DNA of 64,000 nt. Source: Pseudonocardia sp. C8 (lineage in GTDB: Bacteria; Actinomycetota; Actinomycetes; Mycobacteriales; Pseudonocardiaceae). Location: NCBI RefSeq assembly GCF_014267175.1, contig NZ_JACMTR010000002.1, forward strand, positions 2,691,501-2,755,500, given 5' to 3'. The notes under the pieces were generated by a model that saw only the letters and a list, made by a program, of their open reading frames with translations, was not told where the DNA came from and did not search any database. The stretch's first letter is position 1. Every line of letters begins with the position of its first letter. A program made the position numbers and the translations under genes. Of this stretch, positions 18,939 to 27,477 are shown one piece after another.

Positions 18939-21308
18939 GTGACCGCCACCACGCCGAGGTATGTCGGGACGAGCCTGCCCCGCAAGGAGGACCCGGCTCT
19001 CCTGACCGGCCGGGCCACCTGGACCGACGACATCGTCCCGTCCGGGACCCTGCACCTGGCGTTCGTGCGCAGCCCGGTGCCGCACGCGCGGATCGTGAGC
19101 ATCGACACGACCGCGGCCCGGCAGCATCCCGGGGTGCGCGCCGTCTACACCGCCGAGGACGTCGACCAGGAGTTCCTCGCCGGGATCCCGTGCGGCTGGC
19201 CGGTCACCGAGGACATCAAGGTCCCCGACCACCGGCCGCTGGCCCGCGGCGAGGTGAACCACGTCGGCGACGGTGTCGCCGTCGTCCTGGCCAGCAGTTC
19301 GGCCGCCGCGCGGGACGCCGCCGACCTGGTCGACGTCGAGTACGACGAGCTCCCCGCCGTGGTCGACATGGCCGACGCGCTCGCCGAGGACGCGCCGCTG
19401 GTGCACGCCGAGCTGGGCACCAACCACTGCTACACCTGGCCGCTGGCCACCGGCGACGTGGACGCCGCGTTCGCCGAGGCCGACGTCGTGGTGAAGGGCC
19501 GCTACCTGCAGCAGCGGCTGGTCCCCTCGCCGATGGAGCCGCGGGCGGTGGTCTGCGTGCCGGACCCGGTGGGCGGCGGGTTCACGATCTACACCGCCAC
19601 CCAGGTGCCGCACTTCGTGCGCGACATCCTGGCCGCGTGCACCGGGATCCCGGACACGAAGATCCGGGTGGTGGCCCCGGACGTCGGCGGCGGGTTCGGC
19701 GCCAAGCTCAACGTCTACGCCGAGGAGTTCCTGGCTCTGGTGCTGGCCCGGAAGCTGAACGCCCCGGTGAAGTGGACCGAGACCCGCTCCGAGCACCACC
19801 AGGCCACCACGCACGGCCGCGGCCAGATCCAGGACGTCTCGGTGGCCGCCACGAAGGACGGCAAGATCCTCGGGATGCGGGTGGAGCTGCTCGCCGACAT
19901 GGGCGCCTACCTGCAGCTGCTCACCCCCGGCATCGCGGTGTTCGGCGCGTTCACCTTCTGCGGGCTCTACGACTTCGGCAGCTACTCGTTCACGGCCAAG
20001 GGCGTGTTCACCAACCTCACCCCGACCGACGCCTACCGCGGCGCCGGGCGCTCCGAGGCCGCCTACGGCCACGAGCGGATCATGGACGACCTGGCCCGCG
20101 CGCTGGGCATGGACGCGGCCGAGGTGCGGCTGCGCAACCTGCACCCGAAGTTCGACGAGCCGCGGACGGTCCCCTCGGGGGTCCAGTACGACTCCGGCGA
20201 CTACGAGACCTGCATGCGCAAGGCGATGGAGCTCGTCGGCTACGACGAGCTGCGCGCCGAGCAGAAGCGGCGCCGCGAGTCCGGCGAGGCCGTGCAGATC
20301 GGGATCGGTTTCGGCAACTTCACCGAGTCCGGCGGGCTGTCCCCGTCCAAGGTGGCCGCCGGCGTGCGGCTGCAGTCCGGCGGGTGGGAGCAGGCGACCG
20401 TCCGGATGACGACCAGCGGCAAGGTCGAGGTCGTCACCGGCACCTCGCCGCACGGCCAGGGCCACGAGACGGCCTGGTCGCAGATCGTCGCGGACCGGCT
20501 CGGCGTGCACCCCGACGACGTCGAGGTGCTGCACGGCGACACCCTGATCGCGCCGTTCGGCCGGGACACCTACGGCTCGCGCAGCCTCGCCGTCGGCGGT
20601 ACCGCGGTGCACCTGGCCGCGGGCAAGGTGCTGGACAAGGCCACCCGGATCGCCGCGCACCTGCTGGAGGCCGACGAGTCCGACCTCGAGTTCGACGGCG
20701 GGCGGTTCCAGGTCGCCGGCACGTCCGGGCCGTCGGTGACGATCCAGGAGGTCGCCGGGGCCGCGTCGCTGGCGGCGAACCTGCCCGACGGGATGGAACC
20801 GAACCTCACCGCGGACTCGGCGTTCGACCCGCCGAACTTCACCTGGCCGTTCGGCACCCACGTCTGCGTGACCGAGGTGGACACCGAGACCGGCTTCACC
20901 CGGATCCGCCGCTACGTGGCCGTCGACGACTGCGGGGTCGTGGTGAACCCGACGATCGTCGAGGGGCAGCTGCACGGCGGCATCGCGCAGGGCATCGGGC
21001 AGGCGCTCTACGAGCACGCCACGTTCGACGACGCCGGCAACCCGACCGCCGGCAACCTGGCGTCCTACACGGTGCCCTCGGCGACCGACCTGCCGAGCTT
21101 CGAGCTGGAGCAGACGGTGACGCCGTCGCCGACGAACCCGATGGGGGTCAAGGGGATCGGCGAGTCCGGCGCCATCGGCTCGTCCCCGGCGGTGGTGAAC
21201 GCGGTGATCGATGCCGTGGCGCACCTCGGCGTGACCCACGTGGACATGCCGGCGACGCCGCAGGCCGTCTGGCGGGCGATCACGGCCGCATCGGGGAAGA
21301 CTGCCTGA
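18939..21308 (+). CDS. molybdenum hydroxylase large subunit (xanthine dehydrogenase/CoxL form II family)
   Basis: A 789-residue molybdopterin-binding subunit starting MTATTPRYVGTSLPRKEDP. It has the a/b hammerhead start, the cofactor loop DVGGGFGAKLN near 250, AYRGAGR at 365-371 and the catalytic glutamate Glu742 in GIGESGAIG. AYRGAGR is the form II or general hydroxylase version; the true CO dehydrogenase motif AYXCSFR is absent. The family hydroxylates carbons next to ring nitrogen or aldehydes. No 2Fe-2S or FAD partner subunit is adjacent, so electrons must leave via proteins encoded elsewhere. GTG 18939 follows GGAAG; an open frame 32 codons upstream looks unrelated. Confidence 0.88.
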   Translation: MTATTPRYVGTSLPRKEDPALLTGRATWTDDIVPSGTLHLAFVRSPVPHARIVSIDTTAARQHPGVRAVYTAEDVDQEFLAGIPCGWPVTEDIKVPDHRPLARGEVNHVGDGVAVVLASSSAAARDAADLVDVEYDELPAVVDMADALAEDAPLVHAELGTNHCYTWPLATGDVDAAFAEADVVVKGRYLQQRLVPSPMEPRAVVCVPDPVGGGFTIYTATQVPHFVRDILAACTGIPDTKIRVVAPDVGGGFGAKLNVYAEEFLALVLARKLNAPVKWTETRSEHHQATTHGRGQIQDVSVAATKDGKILGMRVELLADMGAYLQLLTPGIAVFGAFTFCGLYDFGSYSFTAKGVFTNLTPTDAYRGAGRSEAAYGHERIMDDLARALGMDAAEVRLRNLHPKFDEPRTVPSGVQYDSGDYETCMRKAMELVGYDELRAEQKRRRESGEAVQIGIGFGNFTESGGLSPSKVAAGVRLQSGGWEQATVRMTTSGKVEVVTGTSPHGQGHETAWSQIVADRLGVHPDDVEVLHGDTLIAPFGRDTYGSRSLAVGGTAVHLAAGKVLDKATRIAAHLLEADESDLEFDGGRFQVAGTSGPSVTIQEVAGAASLAANLPDGMEPNLTADSAFDPPNFTWPFGTHVCVTEVDTETGFTRIRRYVAVDDCGVVVNPTIVEGQLHGGIAQGIGQALYEHATFDDAGNPTAGNLASYTVPSATDLPSFELEQTVTPSPTNPMGVKGIGESGAIGSSPAVVNAVIDAVAHLGVTHVDMPATPQAVWRAITAASGKTA

Positions 21309-21335
21309 CGTACCCGCAGCAGAGGAGGCATGGAC

Positions 21336-22058
21336 ATGGTGGCCATCAACTGCGACATGGGTGAGTCGTTCGCGATCTATCACTGCGGCGACGACGAGGG
21401 GCTGATGCCGTTCGTGACCGTCGCCAACGTGGCGTGCGGGTTCCACGCGTCGGACCCCCGGGTGATGTCCCGGACGGTGAAGCTCGCCAAGCGGCACGGC
21501 GTGCAGGTCGGGGCGCACCCGTCGCTGCCGGACCGGGAGGGCTTCGGTCGGCGCGAGATGAAGCTGGACCGCGAGGAGCTCACCGCGGCCGTCGTCTACC
21601 AGATCGGGGCGCTGACCGGGTTCCTGCGCGCCGAGGGCATGGAGCTCAACCACGTCAAGGCGCACGGCGCGCTCTACGGCATGGCCTCGCGCGACGAGGA
21701 GGTCGCCGCGGCGGTCGCCGACGCCGCGGACGTGTTCGGCGTGCCGCTGATGGGCATGGCCGGCACCGTGCACGAGAAGGTGTGGGGGGACCGGCCCGCC
21801 GGGTTCCTCTCGGAGTACTACGCCGACCTGGACTACCGCGACGACGGCTCACTGATCATCACCCGCGAGCACCACGCGTTCGACCCGGAGACCGCGGCCG
21901 CCGGCGCGCTGCGCGCGGTCACCGAGGGCGTGGCGACCTCGGAGAACGGCAAGGAGATCCCGGTGCGCGCGGACTGCGTCTGCGTGCACTCCGACACCCC
22001 GAACGCGGTCGAGCTGGCGCAGGCCGTCCACACCGCACTGAAACCCCACCTGAACTGA
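21336..22058 (+). CDS. pxpA: LamB/YcsF family protein, 5-oxoprolinase subunit A-like
   Basis: A 240-residue protein of the PxpA family: INCDMGESF at the N-terminus, VACGFHASDP, VQVGAHPSLPDREGFGRR and HVKAHGALYG are intact. In PxpABC the complex hydrolyses 5-oxoproline with ATP. ATG 21336 is preferred to ATG 21330 because AGGAGG ends at 21328, too near the first. It starts 27 nt after the hydroxylase gene and precedes the biotin carrier and carboxylase, so it belongs to one operon. Here the substrate may be a different lactam (inference). Confidence 0.88.
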   Translation: MVAINCDMGESFAIYHCGDDEGLMPFVTVANVACGFHASDPRVMSRTVKLAKRHGVQVGAHPSLPDREGFGRREMKLDREELTAAVVYQIGALTGFLRAEGMELNHVKAHGALYGMASRDEEVAAAVADAADVFGVPLMGMAGTVHEKVWGDRPAGFLSEYYADLDYRDDGSLIITREHHAFDPETAAAGALRAVTEGVATSENGKEIPVRADCVCVHSDTPNAVELAQAVHTALKPHLN

Positions 22059-22086
22059 AGCCCCACCCGAACCGAGGAGCCCGCAC

Positions 22087-22332
22087 GTGTCCCGTCATGA
22101 GATCGTCTCCCCGATCCCCGGTGTGTTCTACCGCCGGCCCGACCCGGACAGCCCGCCGTTCGCCGAGGACGGCGCGTCCGTGACCGACGACTCGCCGGTC
22201 GGCCTGGTCGAGGTCATGAAGTCGTTCCACCAGGTCCCGGCCGGGGTGTCCGGGACGCTGGTCGAGTTCCTCGTCGCCGACGAGGACGAGGTGGACGCCG
22301 GCCAGCCGGTGGCGGTGGTGGAGACGCAGTGA
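22087..22332 (+). CDS. biotin carboxyl carrier protein (biotinyl/lipoyl domain)
   Basis: An 81-residue stand-alone biotinyl domain. The biotinylated residue should be Lys45 in VEVMKSFHQV, a variant of the classical EAMKM; SGTLVEFLVADEDEVDAGQPVAVVE is the second half of the fold. It lacks the Pro/Ala-rich N-terminal arm of acetyl-CoA carboxylase AccB. GTG 22087 follows GAGGAG. Its stop overlaps the start of the carboxylase gene (GTGA), indicating coupled, stoichiometric synthesis. Confidence 0.88.
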   Translation: MSRHEIVSPIPGVFYRRPDPDSPPFAEDGASVTDDSPVGLVEVMKSFHQVPAGVSGTLVEFLVADEDEVDAGQPVAVVETQ

Positions 22333-23684
22333 GGCGCCTGCTCGTCGCCAACCGCGGCGAGATCGCCGTCCGGATCATCCGGGCCGCCCGTGACCTGGGG
22401 ATCCCGACGGTCGCCGTGCACTCGAAGGCGGACGCAGGCGCGCTGCACACCCGGCTCGCGGACACCAGCGTCGAGATCGGACCGTCGCCGGCGTCGAAGT
22501 CCTACCTGGTCGGGGACGCGATCCTGGCCGCAGCGAAGGACACCGGCGCCGACGCCGTCCACCCGGGGTACGGGTTCCTGTCCGAGCGGGCGTCGTTCGC
22601 GGCCGCGGTGGCCGACGCCGGGCTGACCTTCGTCGGCCCGGCCGCGGCGACCATCGAGCGGATGGGGGACAAGGTCGCCGCCCGCGAGGTCGCCCGCGCC
22701 GCGGGCGTGCCGACCGTGCCCGGGACACCGGGCGGCGTGGCCGGTGTGGACGCCGCCGTCGAGGCGGCTCGCGAGGTCGGCTACCCGGTGATGCTCAAGG
22801 CCGCGGCCGGCGGCGGCGGGCGCGGCATCCGGGTGGTGCACGACGAGGCGGCGCTGCGGACCGCGTTCGGGCAGGCCTCGCACGAGGCGCAGAAGGCGTT
22901 CGGCGACGGGACGATGTACCTGGAGCGCTACGTCGAGCTGGCCCGGCACGTCGAGGTGCAGGTGCTCGGCGACGGGACCGAGGCCGTGCACCTGTTCGAG
23001 CGGGAGTGCTCGCTGCAGCGGCGGCGCCAGAAGGTCGTCGAGGAGGCGGTGTCGCCGGGCATCACCGAGGCCGTGCGCGAGGCCATGACGACGGCCGCGG
23101 TCGACCTGTGCCGCGAGGTCGGCTACACCTCGGCCGGCACCGTCGAGTTCCTCGTCGACGACGCCACCGGGGAGTTCTTCTTCATCGAGATGAACACCCG
23201 CATCCAGGTCGAGCACCCGACCACCGAGCTCGTCACGGGGATCGACCTGGTCGCCGAGCAGCTGCGGGTCGCGGCCGGGGATCCGCTGCGGTTCGGCCAG
23301 GACGCGATCGCCCGGCGCGGGCACGCGATCGAGTACCGGGTCACGGCCGAGGACCCGGACCGGGACTTCCTGCCGCAGCCCGGTGGTGTCGGGCGGATCA
23401 CCCTGCCCTCCGGGCCGTGGGTCCGCTGCGACACCTGGCTGGAACCCGACGCGACCGTCCCGCCGTACTACGACTCGCTGCTGGCGAAGGTCGTCGTCTG
23501 GGGCGCGGACCGGGACGAGGCACTCGCCCGGTCCCGGCGCGCCCTCGACGAGTTCGGCGTGGACGGTGTCCCGACGACCGCCGGGCTGCTGCGCACGCTG
23601 GTGGACGAGCCGTGGGTGGCGTCCGCGGACTTCCACACCAGCACGCTGGAACAGTGGCTCACCTCCCGGAAGGAGACCGCATGA
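22329..23684 (+). CDS. biotin carboxylase (AccC family)
   Basis: A 451-residue ATP-grasp enzyme that carboxylates biotin with bicarbonate and ATP. It has LLVANRGEIAVRIIRAAR at the start, HPGYGFLSER, the glycine loop AAAGGGGRGIRVV, ECSLQRRRQKVVEEA and EMNTRIQVEHPTTE. The length matches free-standing AccC. Because its partner genes are CT subunits of the urea-carboxylase/PxpBC type rather than acyl-CoA carboxyltransferases, it probably serves carboxylation of an amide or lactam, not acetyl-CoA. Translationally linked at both ends (GTGA and ATGA overlaps). Confidence 0.9.
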   Translation: MRRLLVANRGEIAVRIIRAARDLGIPTVAVHSKADAGALHTRLADTSVEIGPSPASKSYLVGDAILAAAKDTGADAVHPGYGFLSERASFAAAVADAGLTFVGPAAATIERMGDKVAAREVARAAGVPTVPGTPGGVAGVDAAVEAAREVGYPVMLKAAAGGGGRGIRVVHDEAALRTAFGQASHEAQKAFGDGTMYLERYVELARHVEVQVLGDGTEAVHLFERECSLQRRRQKVVEEAVSPGITEAVREAMTTAAVDLCREVGYTSAGTVEFLVDDATGEFFFIEMNTRIQVEHPTTELVTGIDLVAEQLRVAAGDPLRFGQDAIARRGHAIEYRVTAEDPDRDFLPQPGGVGRITLPSGPWVRCDTWLEPDATVPPYYDSLLAKVVVWGADRDEALARSRRALDEFGVDGVPTTAGLLRTLVDEPWVASADFHTSTLEQWLTSRKETA

Positions 23685-24553
23685 GCGCCCGCTACAGCTG
23701 GGGTGGTGACGAGTTCATCTTCGTCGAGCTGGCCGAGGAGATGAGCCTGCAGGCGAACTTCAAGGCCGTGGCGATCACGAACCTGTTGCGTGCCGAGCGG
23801 CCGGACGGGGTCCTGGAGATCTGTTCGGCGAACGCGTCGTACCAGGTGCGGTACGACCCGGACGTGCAGGAGCCGTACGCGTTCCTGGCGCATCTGAAGG
23901 AGCTCGAGGAGCGGGTCGGGGACGCGTTGGGGGTGACGCTGGACTGCCGGGTGGTGGAGATCCCGGTGCTGTACCGGGATCCGTGGACGACCGAGACGTT
24001 GATGCGGTTCCGGGACCGGCACCAGGATCCGGAGGCGACCGACATCGAGTACGCGGCGCGGATCAACGGGTACGCCTCGGTGGAGGAGTTCGTCGCGGCG
24101 CATTCGGGGTCGCCGTGGTTCACCTCGATGGTGGGGTTCGTGGCGGGGTTGCCGTTCAAGTACCAGATGGTGCCGCGGGAGCGGCAGATCGTGGTGCCGA
24201 AGTACCTGCGGCCGCGGACGGACACGCCGAAGCAGACGGTCGGTTACGGCGGGTGTTTCTCGTGCATCTATTCGGTGCGTGGGGCGGGTGGGTACCAGAT
24301 GTTCGGGATCACGCCGGCGCCGATCTACGACCCGCGGCAGACCAAGCCGGACTTCGCCGAGCACAAGGTGTTCATGCGGCCCGGTGACATGGTGAAGTTC
24401 CGGCCGATCGAGCGGGACGAGTACGACGAGTTGGAGGCGAAGGCCGAGGCGGGGGACTACCGGATCACGACCAAGGACGTCGAGTTCGACCTGCAGCCGT
24501 TCCTGGACGATCCGGACGGCTACAACAAGCGGTTGCTGGAGGGGCTGGCATGA
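23681..24553 (+). CDS. pxpB: CT_C_D-type carboxyltransferase subunit, 5-oxoprolinase subunit B-like
   Basis: A 290-residue protein of the KipI/PxpB family, homologous to one half of the urea carboxylase carboxyltransferase domain. Blocks include VVEIPVLYRDPW, the FVAGLPFKYQMVPRER segment (KipI/PxpB proteins have F.PGF.YL here) and GYGGCFSCIYSVRGAGGYQMFG. It is longer than classical PxpB (about 215-240 residues). The ATG overlaps the carboxylase stop (ATGA). Codon choice differs from its neighbours: from about 23780 G-ending codons and TTG are common, whereas flanking genes use mostly C-ending ones. Confidence 0.85.
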   Translation: MSARYSWGGDEFIFVELAEEMSLQANFKAVAITNLLRAERPDGVLEICSANASYQVRYDPDVQEPYAFLAHLKELEERVGDALGVTLDCRVVEIPVLYRDPWTTETLMRFRDRHQDPEATDIEYAARINGYASVEEFVAAHSGSPWFTSMVGFVAGLPFKYQMVPRERQIVVPKYLRPRTDTPKQTVGYGGCFSCIYSVRGAGGYQMFGITPAPIYDPRQTKPDFAEHKVFMRPGDMVKFRPIERDEYDELEAKAEAGDYRITTKDVEFDLQPFLDDPDGYNKRLLEGLA

Positions 24554-25527
24554 CCGGCACGACGATCGAGGTCCGCAAGCCCGGGCTGTCCACCACCGTG
24601 CAGGACGGCGGCCGCGCCGGCTACTACCACCTCGGCATCCCGCCGTCGGGTGCGCTGGACCAGTACTCGCTGGCCTGCGCGAACGCGCTGACCGGCAACG
24701 AGCCGGGCGCCGCCGCGCTGGAAATCGTCTACATGGGACCGGAGCTGCGGTTCACCGGACCGGCGGTGGTGGCCGTCACCGGGGCGGAGATCGCGCCGCG
24801 GGTCAACGGCGAGGCCCGGCCCCTGTGGGAGTCCTTCGCCGTCGGCGAGGGGGACGTGCTCGACTTCGACTTCCTCAAGGCCGGCGCACGGGCCTACCTG
24901 GCGGTGTCCGGCGGGCTCGACACCCGGGTCGACCTCGGCAGCCGTTCCACCTACCTGATCGGGTCGCTCGGCGGCGTCGACGGACGCCCCGTCGCCGAGG
25001 GCGACGTGCTGCCGGTCGGGGACGGCTCCGGCCGCGCCGGCCTGGTGGTGCCCGAGGACCTCCGCCCGTCGCTGTCCAAGGATGTCGAGGTGCGGGTCGT
25101 CATGGGGCTCTACGACCACCGGCTCACCGATCGGGGGCGGGCGACGTTCCTCGACACCGTCTGGACGCTGACCCCGGTGGCCGACCGGATGGGCTTCCGC
25201 TATTCGGGTGGCCAGCTGGAGACCGTCGAGCGGGAGCCGCCGTTCGGGGCCGGGCAGGACCCGTCGAACATCGTCGACTCGCCGTACCCGATCGGGTCCA
25301 TCCAGGTGCCGGGCGGCGTCGAGCCGATCATCCTGCACCGCGACGCCGTCTCCGGAGGCGGCTACATGATGGTCGCGACCGTGCTGTCCGGTGACCTCGA
25401 CGTCGTCGCGCAGTCGGCGCCCCGGACGCGGACGAAGTTCGTGGAGGTCGACCTGGAGACCGCTTTGGCGCTGCGCGCCGAGCGGAAGGACCGGATCGCG
25501 CGGATGCACGCCGCCGTGTCCGGCTGA
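24550..25527 (+). CDS. pxpC: CT_A_B-type carboxyltransferase subunit, 5-oxoprolinase subunit C-like
   Basis: A 325-residue protein of the KipA/PxpC family (CT_A_B), homologous to the other half of the urea carboxylase CT domain. EVRKPGLSTTVQDGGRAGYYHLGIPPSG is the hallmark N-terminus, followed by LDQYSLACANALTGNEPGAAALE and, late, SPYPIGSIQVPGG. With the preceding subunit it would form the active site acting on an amide or lactam. ATG 24550 overlaps the previous stop (ATGA). It is the last gene of the run; a different gene family begins 90 nt later. Confidence 0.87.
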   Translation: MTGTTIEVRKPGLSTTVQDGGRAGYYHLGIPPSGALDQYSLACANALTGNEPGAAALEIVYMGPELRFTGPAVVAVTGAEIAPRVNGEARPLWESFAVGEGDVLDFDFLKAGARAYLAVSGGLDTRVDLGSRSTYLIGSLGGVDGRPVAEGDVLPVGDGSGRAGLVVPEDLRPSLSKDVEVRVVMGLYDHRLTDRGRATFLDTVWTLTPVADRMGFRYSGGQLETVEREPPFGAGQDPSNIVDSPYPIGSIQVPGGVEPIILHRDAVSGGGYMMVATVLSGDLDVVAQSAPRTRTKFVEVDLETALALRAERKDRIARMHAAVSG

Positions 25528-25617
25528 GCGGGCCCGCCGTCCGCCGCTGGCCGATCACCGCCGGCTGGTCCAGACTCGGCAGTCGACCGGGTTCTGCGTC
25601 GGGAGGCGGTGGCGCGC

Positions 25618-26745
25618 ATGGGCAGGCACCGGAGTACGAGCGGGCCGGGCCCGGTCCGGCGAACCCTGATGATCGCCGTGCCGTCGGTCGGTGTGGTGGC
25701 GCTCGCCGCCGCCGTGGTGATCGGCAGCGGGCTCACCGGCGACCGGGCGCCGCAGCGGCCGGGTGGCCCCGAGCCCGGTGGCCGGGGCCCGGCCGGTGCG
25801 GTGCCCACGCCCGGCACGACCCTCCCGCGCGGTCCGGGCGCCGCCCCGCGGCCCGGGCCGGACGGCGGGTCGTCGGCGACCGCCGGAGCGCTGCCCGGTG
25901 ACCCGGTGCGGGCGGCCCGGGACGCCATGGGCGCGGCCGAGCACGTCGGCGGTGTCCCGGTGGGTTCGGCGCCGTCCTCGGTGGGGTCGCGGTCTGGGTC
26001 TGGGTCTGGGTCGGTATCCGGGTCGGGGTCGGGGGAGAGCGGTACGGCGGTCGGGTCGCGGGGCGGAACCGGTGCCGCGCAGCGGGGATCCGCCGCCTCG
26101 ATGCAGCCGGGGGCCTCCTCGCAGCCTGGGGCATCGTCGCAGCCTGGGGTGTCGTCGCAGCCGGGGGCCGGAGCGGCGCATGGGCCCGCGCCGGGATGCC
26201 CGGGCGGATCGCAGCCTCGACTCGGGCCGCAGCCCGGACAAGGGGCGCCGCCCGGCCACGGGTGTCAGCCCGGACATGGGTCGCAGCCTGGCCACCGGGT
26301 GCAGCCCGGCCCCGGCGCACCGAGTGGCCCGGGAGCCCGGTCCGGCCCTTCGGGCGCTCGCCCCGCCACGCCTCCGGTCCCACCTGCACCGGCCGTGCCC
26401 GGGCTCCCGCAGCCACGCACCGCACCGCACGACCGCCCGTCGCCCGCCGTGCCGCACGAACCCGCACCGGTCGAGCGACCCGGCCGCCACGCCCGCGATG
26501 TCGGCGACGAGGTCCGGGCGCAGGTGCGCGTCCTCCGGGCCGAGGTCCGGGCGGACGTGCGCGAGATCCGGGGCGAGGCGCAGGCTCGGGCGCGCCACCT
26601 CCGCGCCGAGACCCGGCTCGAGCCCCGCCCCGAGGCCCCGGCGCAGGTGCGTGGCACCCACCGCGACGACCCGGATCAGCTCCGCGACCCCTGGAGCGGG
26701 ATCCGGGAGCAGGTGCTCGGCACCGAGATCGCTGCCCAGCTCTAA
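25618..26745 (+). CDS. membrane-anchored low-complexity protein, GRHR family member 1
   Basis: A 375-residue protein: MGRHRSTSG, a hydrophobic segment (about 17-38), then Pro/Gly/Ser-rich sequence with GSGSGS runs, a QPG(A/V)SS hexapeptide repeated in 18-bp units from 26104, and a charged C-terminal third (RAQVRVLRAEVRADVREIRG) that could form an amphipathic helix. ATG 25618 is preferred over GTG 25609, which is too near the GGGAGG at 25601-25606. Probably exported and anchored by its N-terminus. Function unknown. The N-terminus matches the proteins at 27478 and 28026. Confidence 0.6.
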   Translation: MGRHRSTSGPGPVRRTLMIAVPSVGVVALAAAVVIGSGLTGDRAPQRPGGPEPGGRGPAGAVPTPGTTLPRGPGAAPRPGPDGGSSATAGALPGDPVRAARDAMGAAEHVGGVPVGSAPSSVGSRSGSGSGSVSGSGSGESGTAVGSRGGTGAAQRGSAASMQPGASSQPGASSQPGVSSQPGAGAAHGPAPGCPGGSQPRLGPQPGQGAPPGHGCQPGHGSQPGHRVQPGPGAPSGPGARSGPSGARPATPPVPPAPAVPGLPQPRTAPHDRPSPAVPHEPAPVERPGRHARDVGDEVRAQVRVLRAEVRADVREIRGEAQARARHLRAETRLEPRPEAPAQVRGTHRDDPDQLRDPWSGIREQVLGTEIAAQL

Positions 26746-26761
26746 GCGCCGCCGACCGGGT

Positions 26762-27312
26762 GAGTCGCACGAATCCGCCCCGCACCGGGCGCGAACGTGC
26801 ACGCCGACGGGCGCCACGGGGTGGATCAGCACGAAGGTGCCCGTGGCACGGCGGAAACGCGCTGCTCGTCCGGCTCGCGGGAGTCGATCTGCACGAACGC
26901 GCCGGGTCGCGGGCCGAAACGTGCCGCTCGATCGGCTCGCGTGAGTCGATCTGCACGAATCCGCCCGGCTCGGGGCGGAAACGTGCCGCTCGACCGGCTC
27001 GCGTGAGTCGATCTGCACGCAGGCGCCCGTGGGGCGGCGGAAAGGTGCTGCTCGACGGCTCGCGTGGGTCGATCAGCGCGTAGTCGTCCTCTGTGCGGCC
27101 GGAAGGTGCAGATCGAGTGGCTCGCCCGGGTCGATATGCACGAACGCGCCAGGGCGTGGGCGGAGAGGTGCCGCTCGACCGGCCCCACGGAGTCGATCAG
27201 CACGATCGCGGCCGTGCCCCGGCGACACCGTGCACCTCGACCGGCGTCGGCGAAGTCGATCTGCGCGCACTCGTCCCCGGCAGGACGCCAACGTGCACCT
27301 CGCGGCAGGGCG
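26762..27312 (+). repeat. array of nine 62-bp stem-loop repeats
   Basis: Units begin at 26762, 26819, 26881, 26943, 27005, 27066, 27128, 27190 and 27253 (spacing 57-63, mostly 62). Each has TCGATC(A/T)GCACG in its first quarter and CGTGC(A/C)G(C/A)TCGA about 35 nt later, which can pair to a stem with a GC-rich loop ending GCGGAAA. The period is not a multiple of three and units drift in sequence, so this is not a coding repeat. It fills most of the 732-nt gap 26746-27477; I see nothing recognisable in 27313-27463. Confidence 0.85.
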
Positions 27313-27477
27313 CCGAGGCCGGGCCGCAGCGCCCCCGGCTGTGCCGGAGGAGGCAGGGGAGCCGGGCTCGCGCCGTCCCCGCCGAGCGACCACCCGACCG
27401 GATGGTCGCGGTCACGGCCCGGACGGTCCATCATCAAGCAGGCGGCTACGCCGTTCGGACCGACGGGGAGGGTGCTG

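Noticed and set aside
18939..21308. Carbon monoxide dehydrogenase CoxL
   Set aside because: The diagnostic AYXCSFR loop is absent; AYRGAGR marks the broader hydroxylase group, and no coxM or coxS is adjacent.
22087..23684. Acetyl-CoA carboxylase subunits
   Set aside because: Partner genes are CT_C_D/CT_A_B (PxpB/PxpC), not acyl-CoA carboxyltransferases, and the carrier lacks the long AccB arm.
26762..27312. CRISPR array
   Set aside because: Units are one continuous diverging 62-bp repeat without distinct spacers, and no cas genes are in the window.
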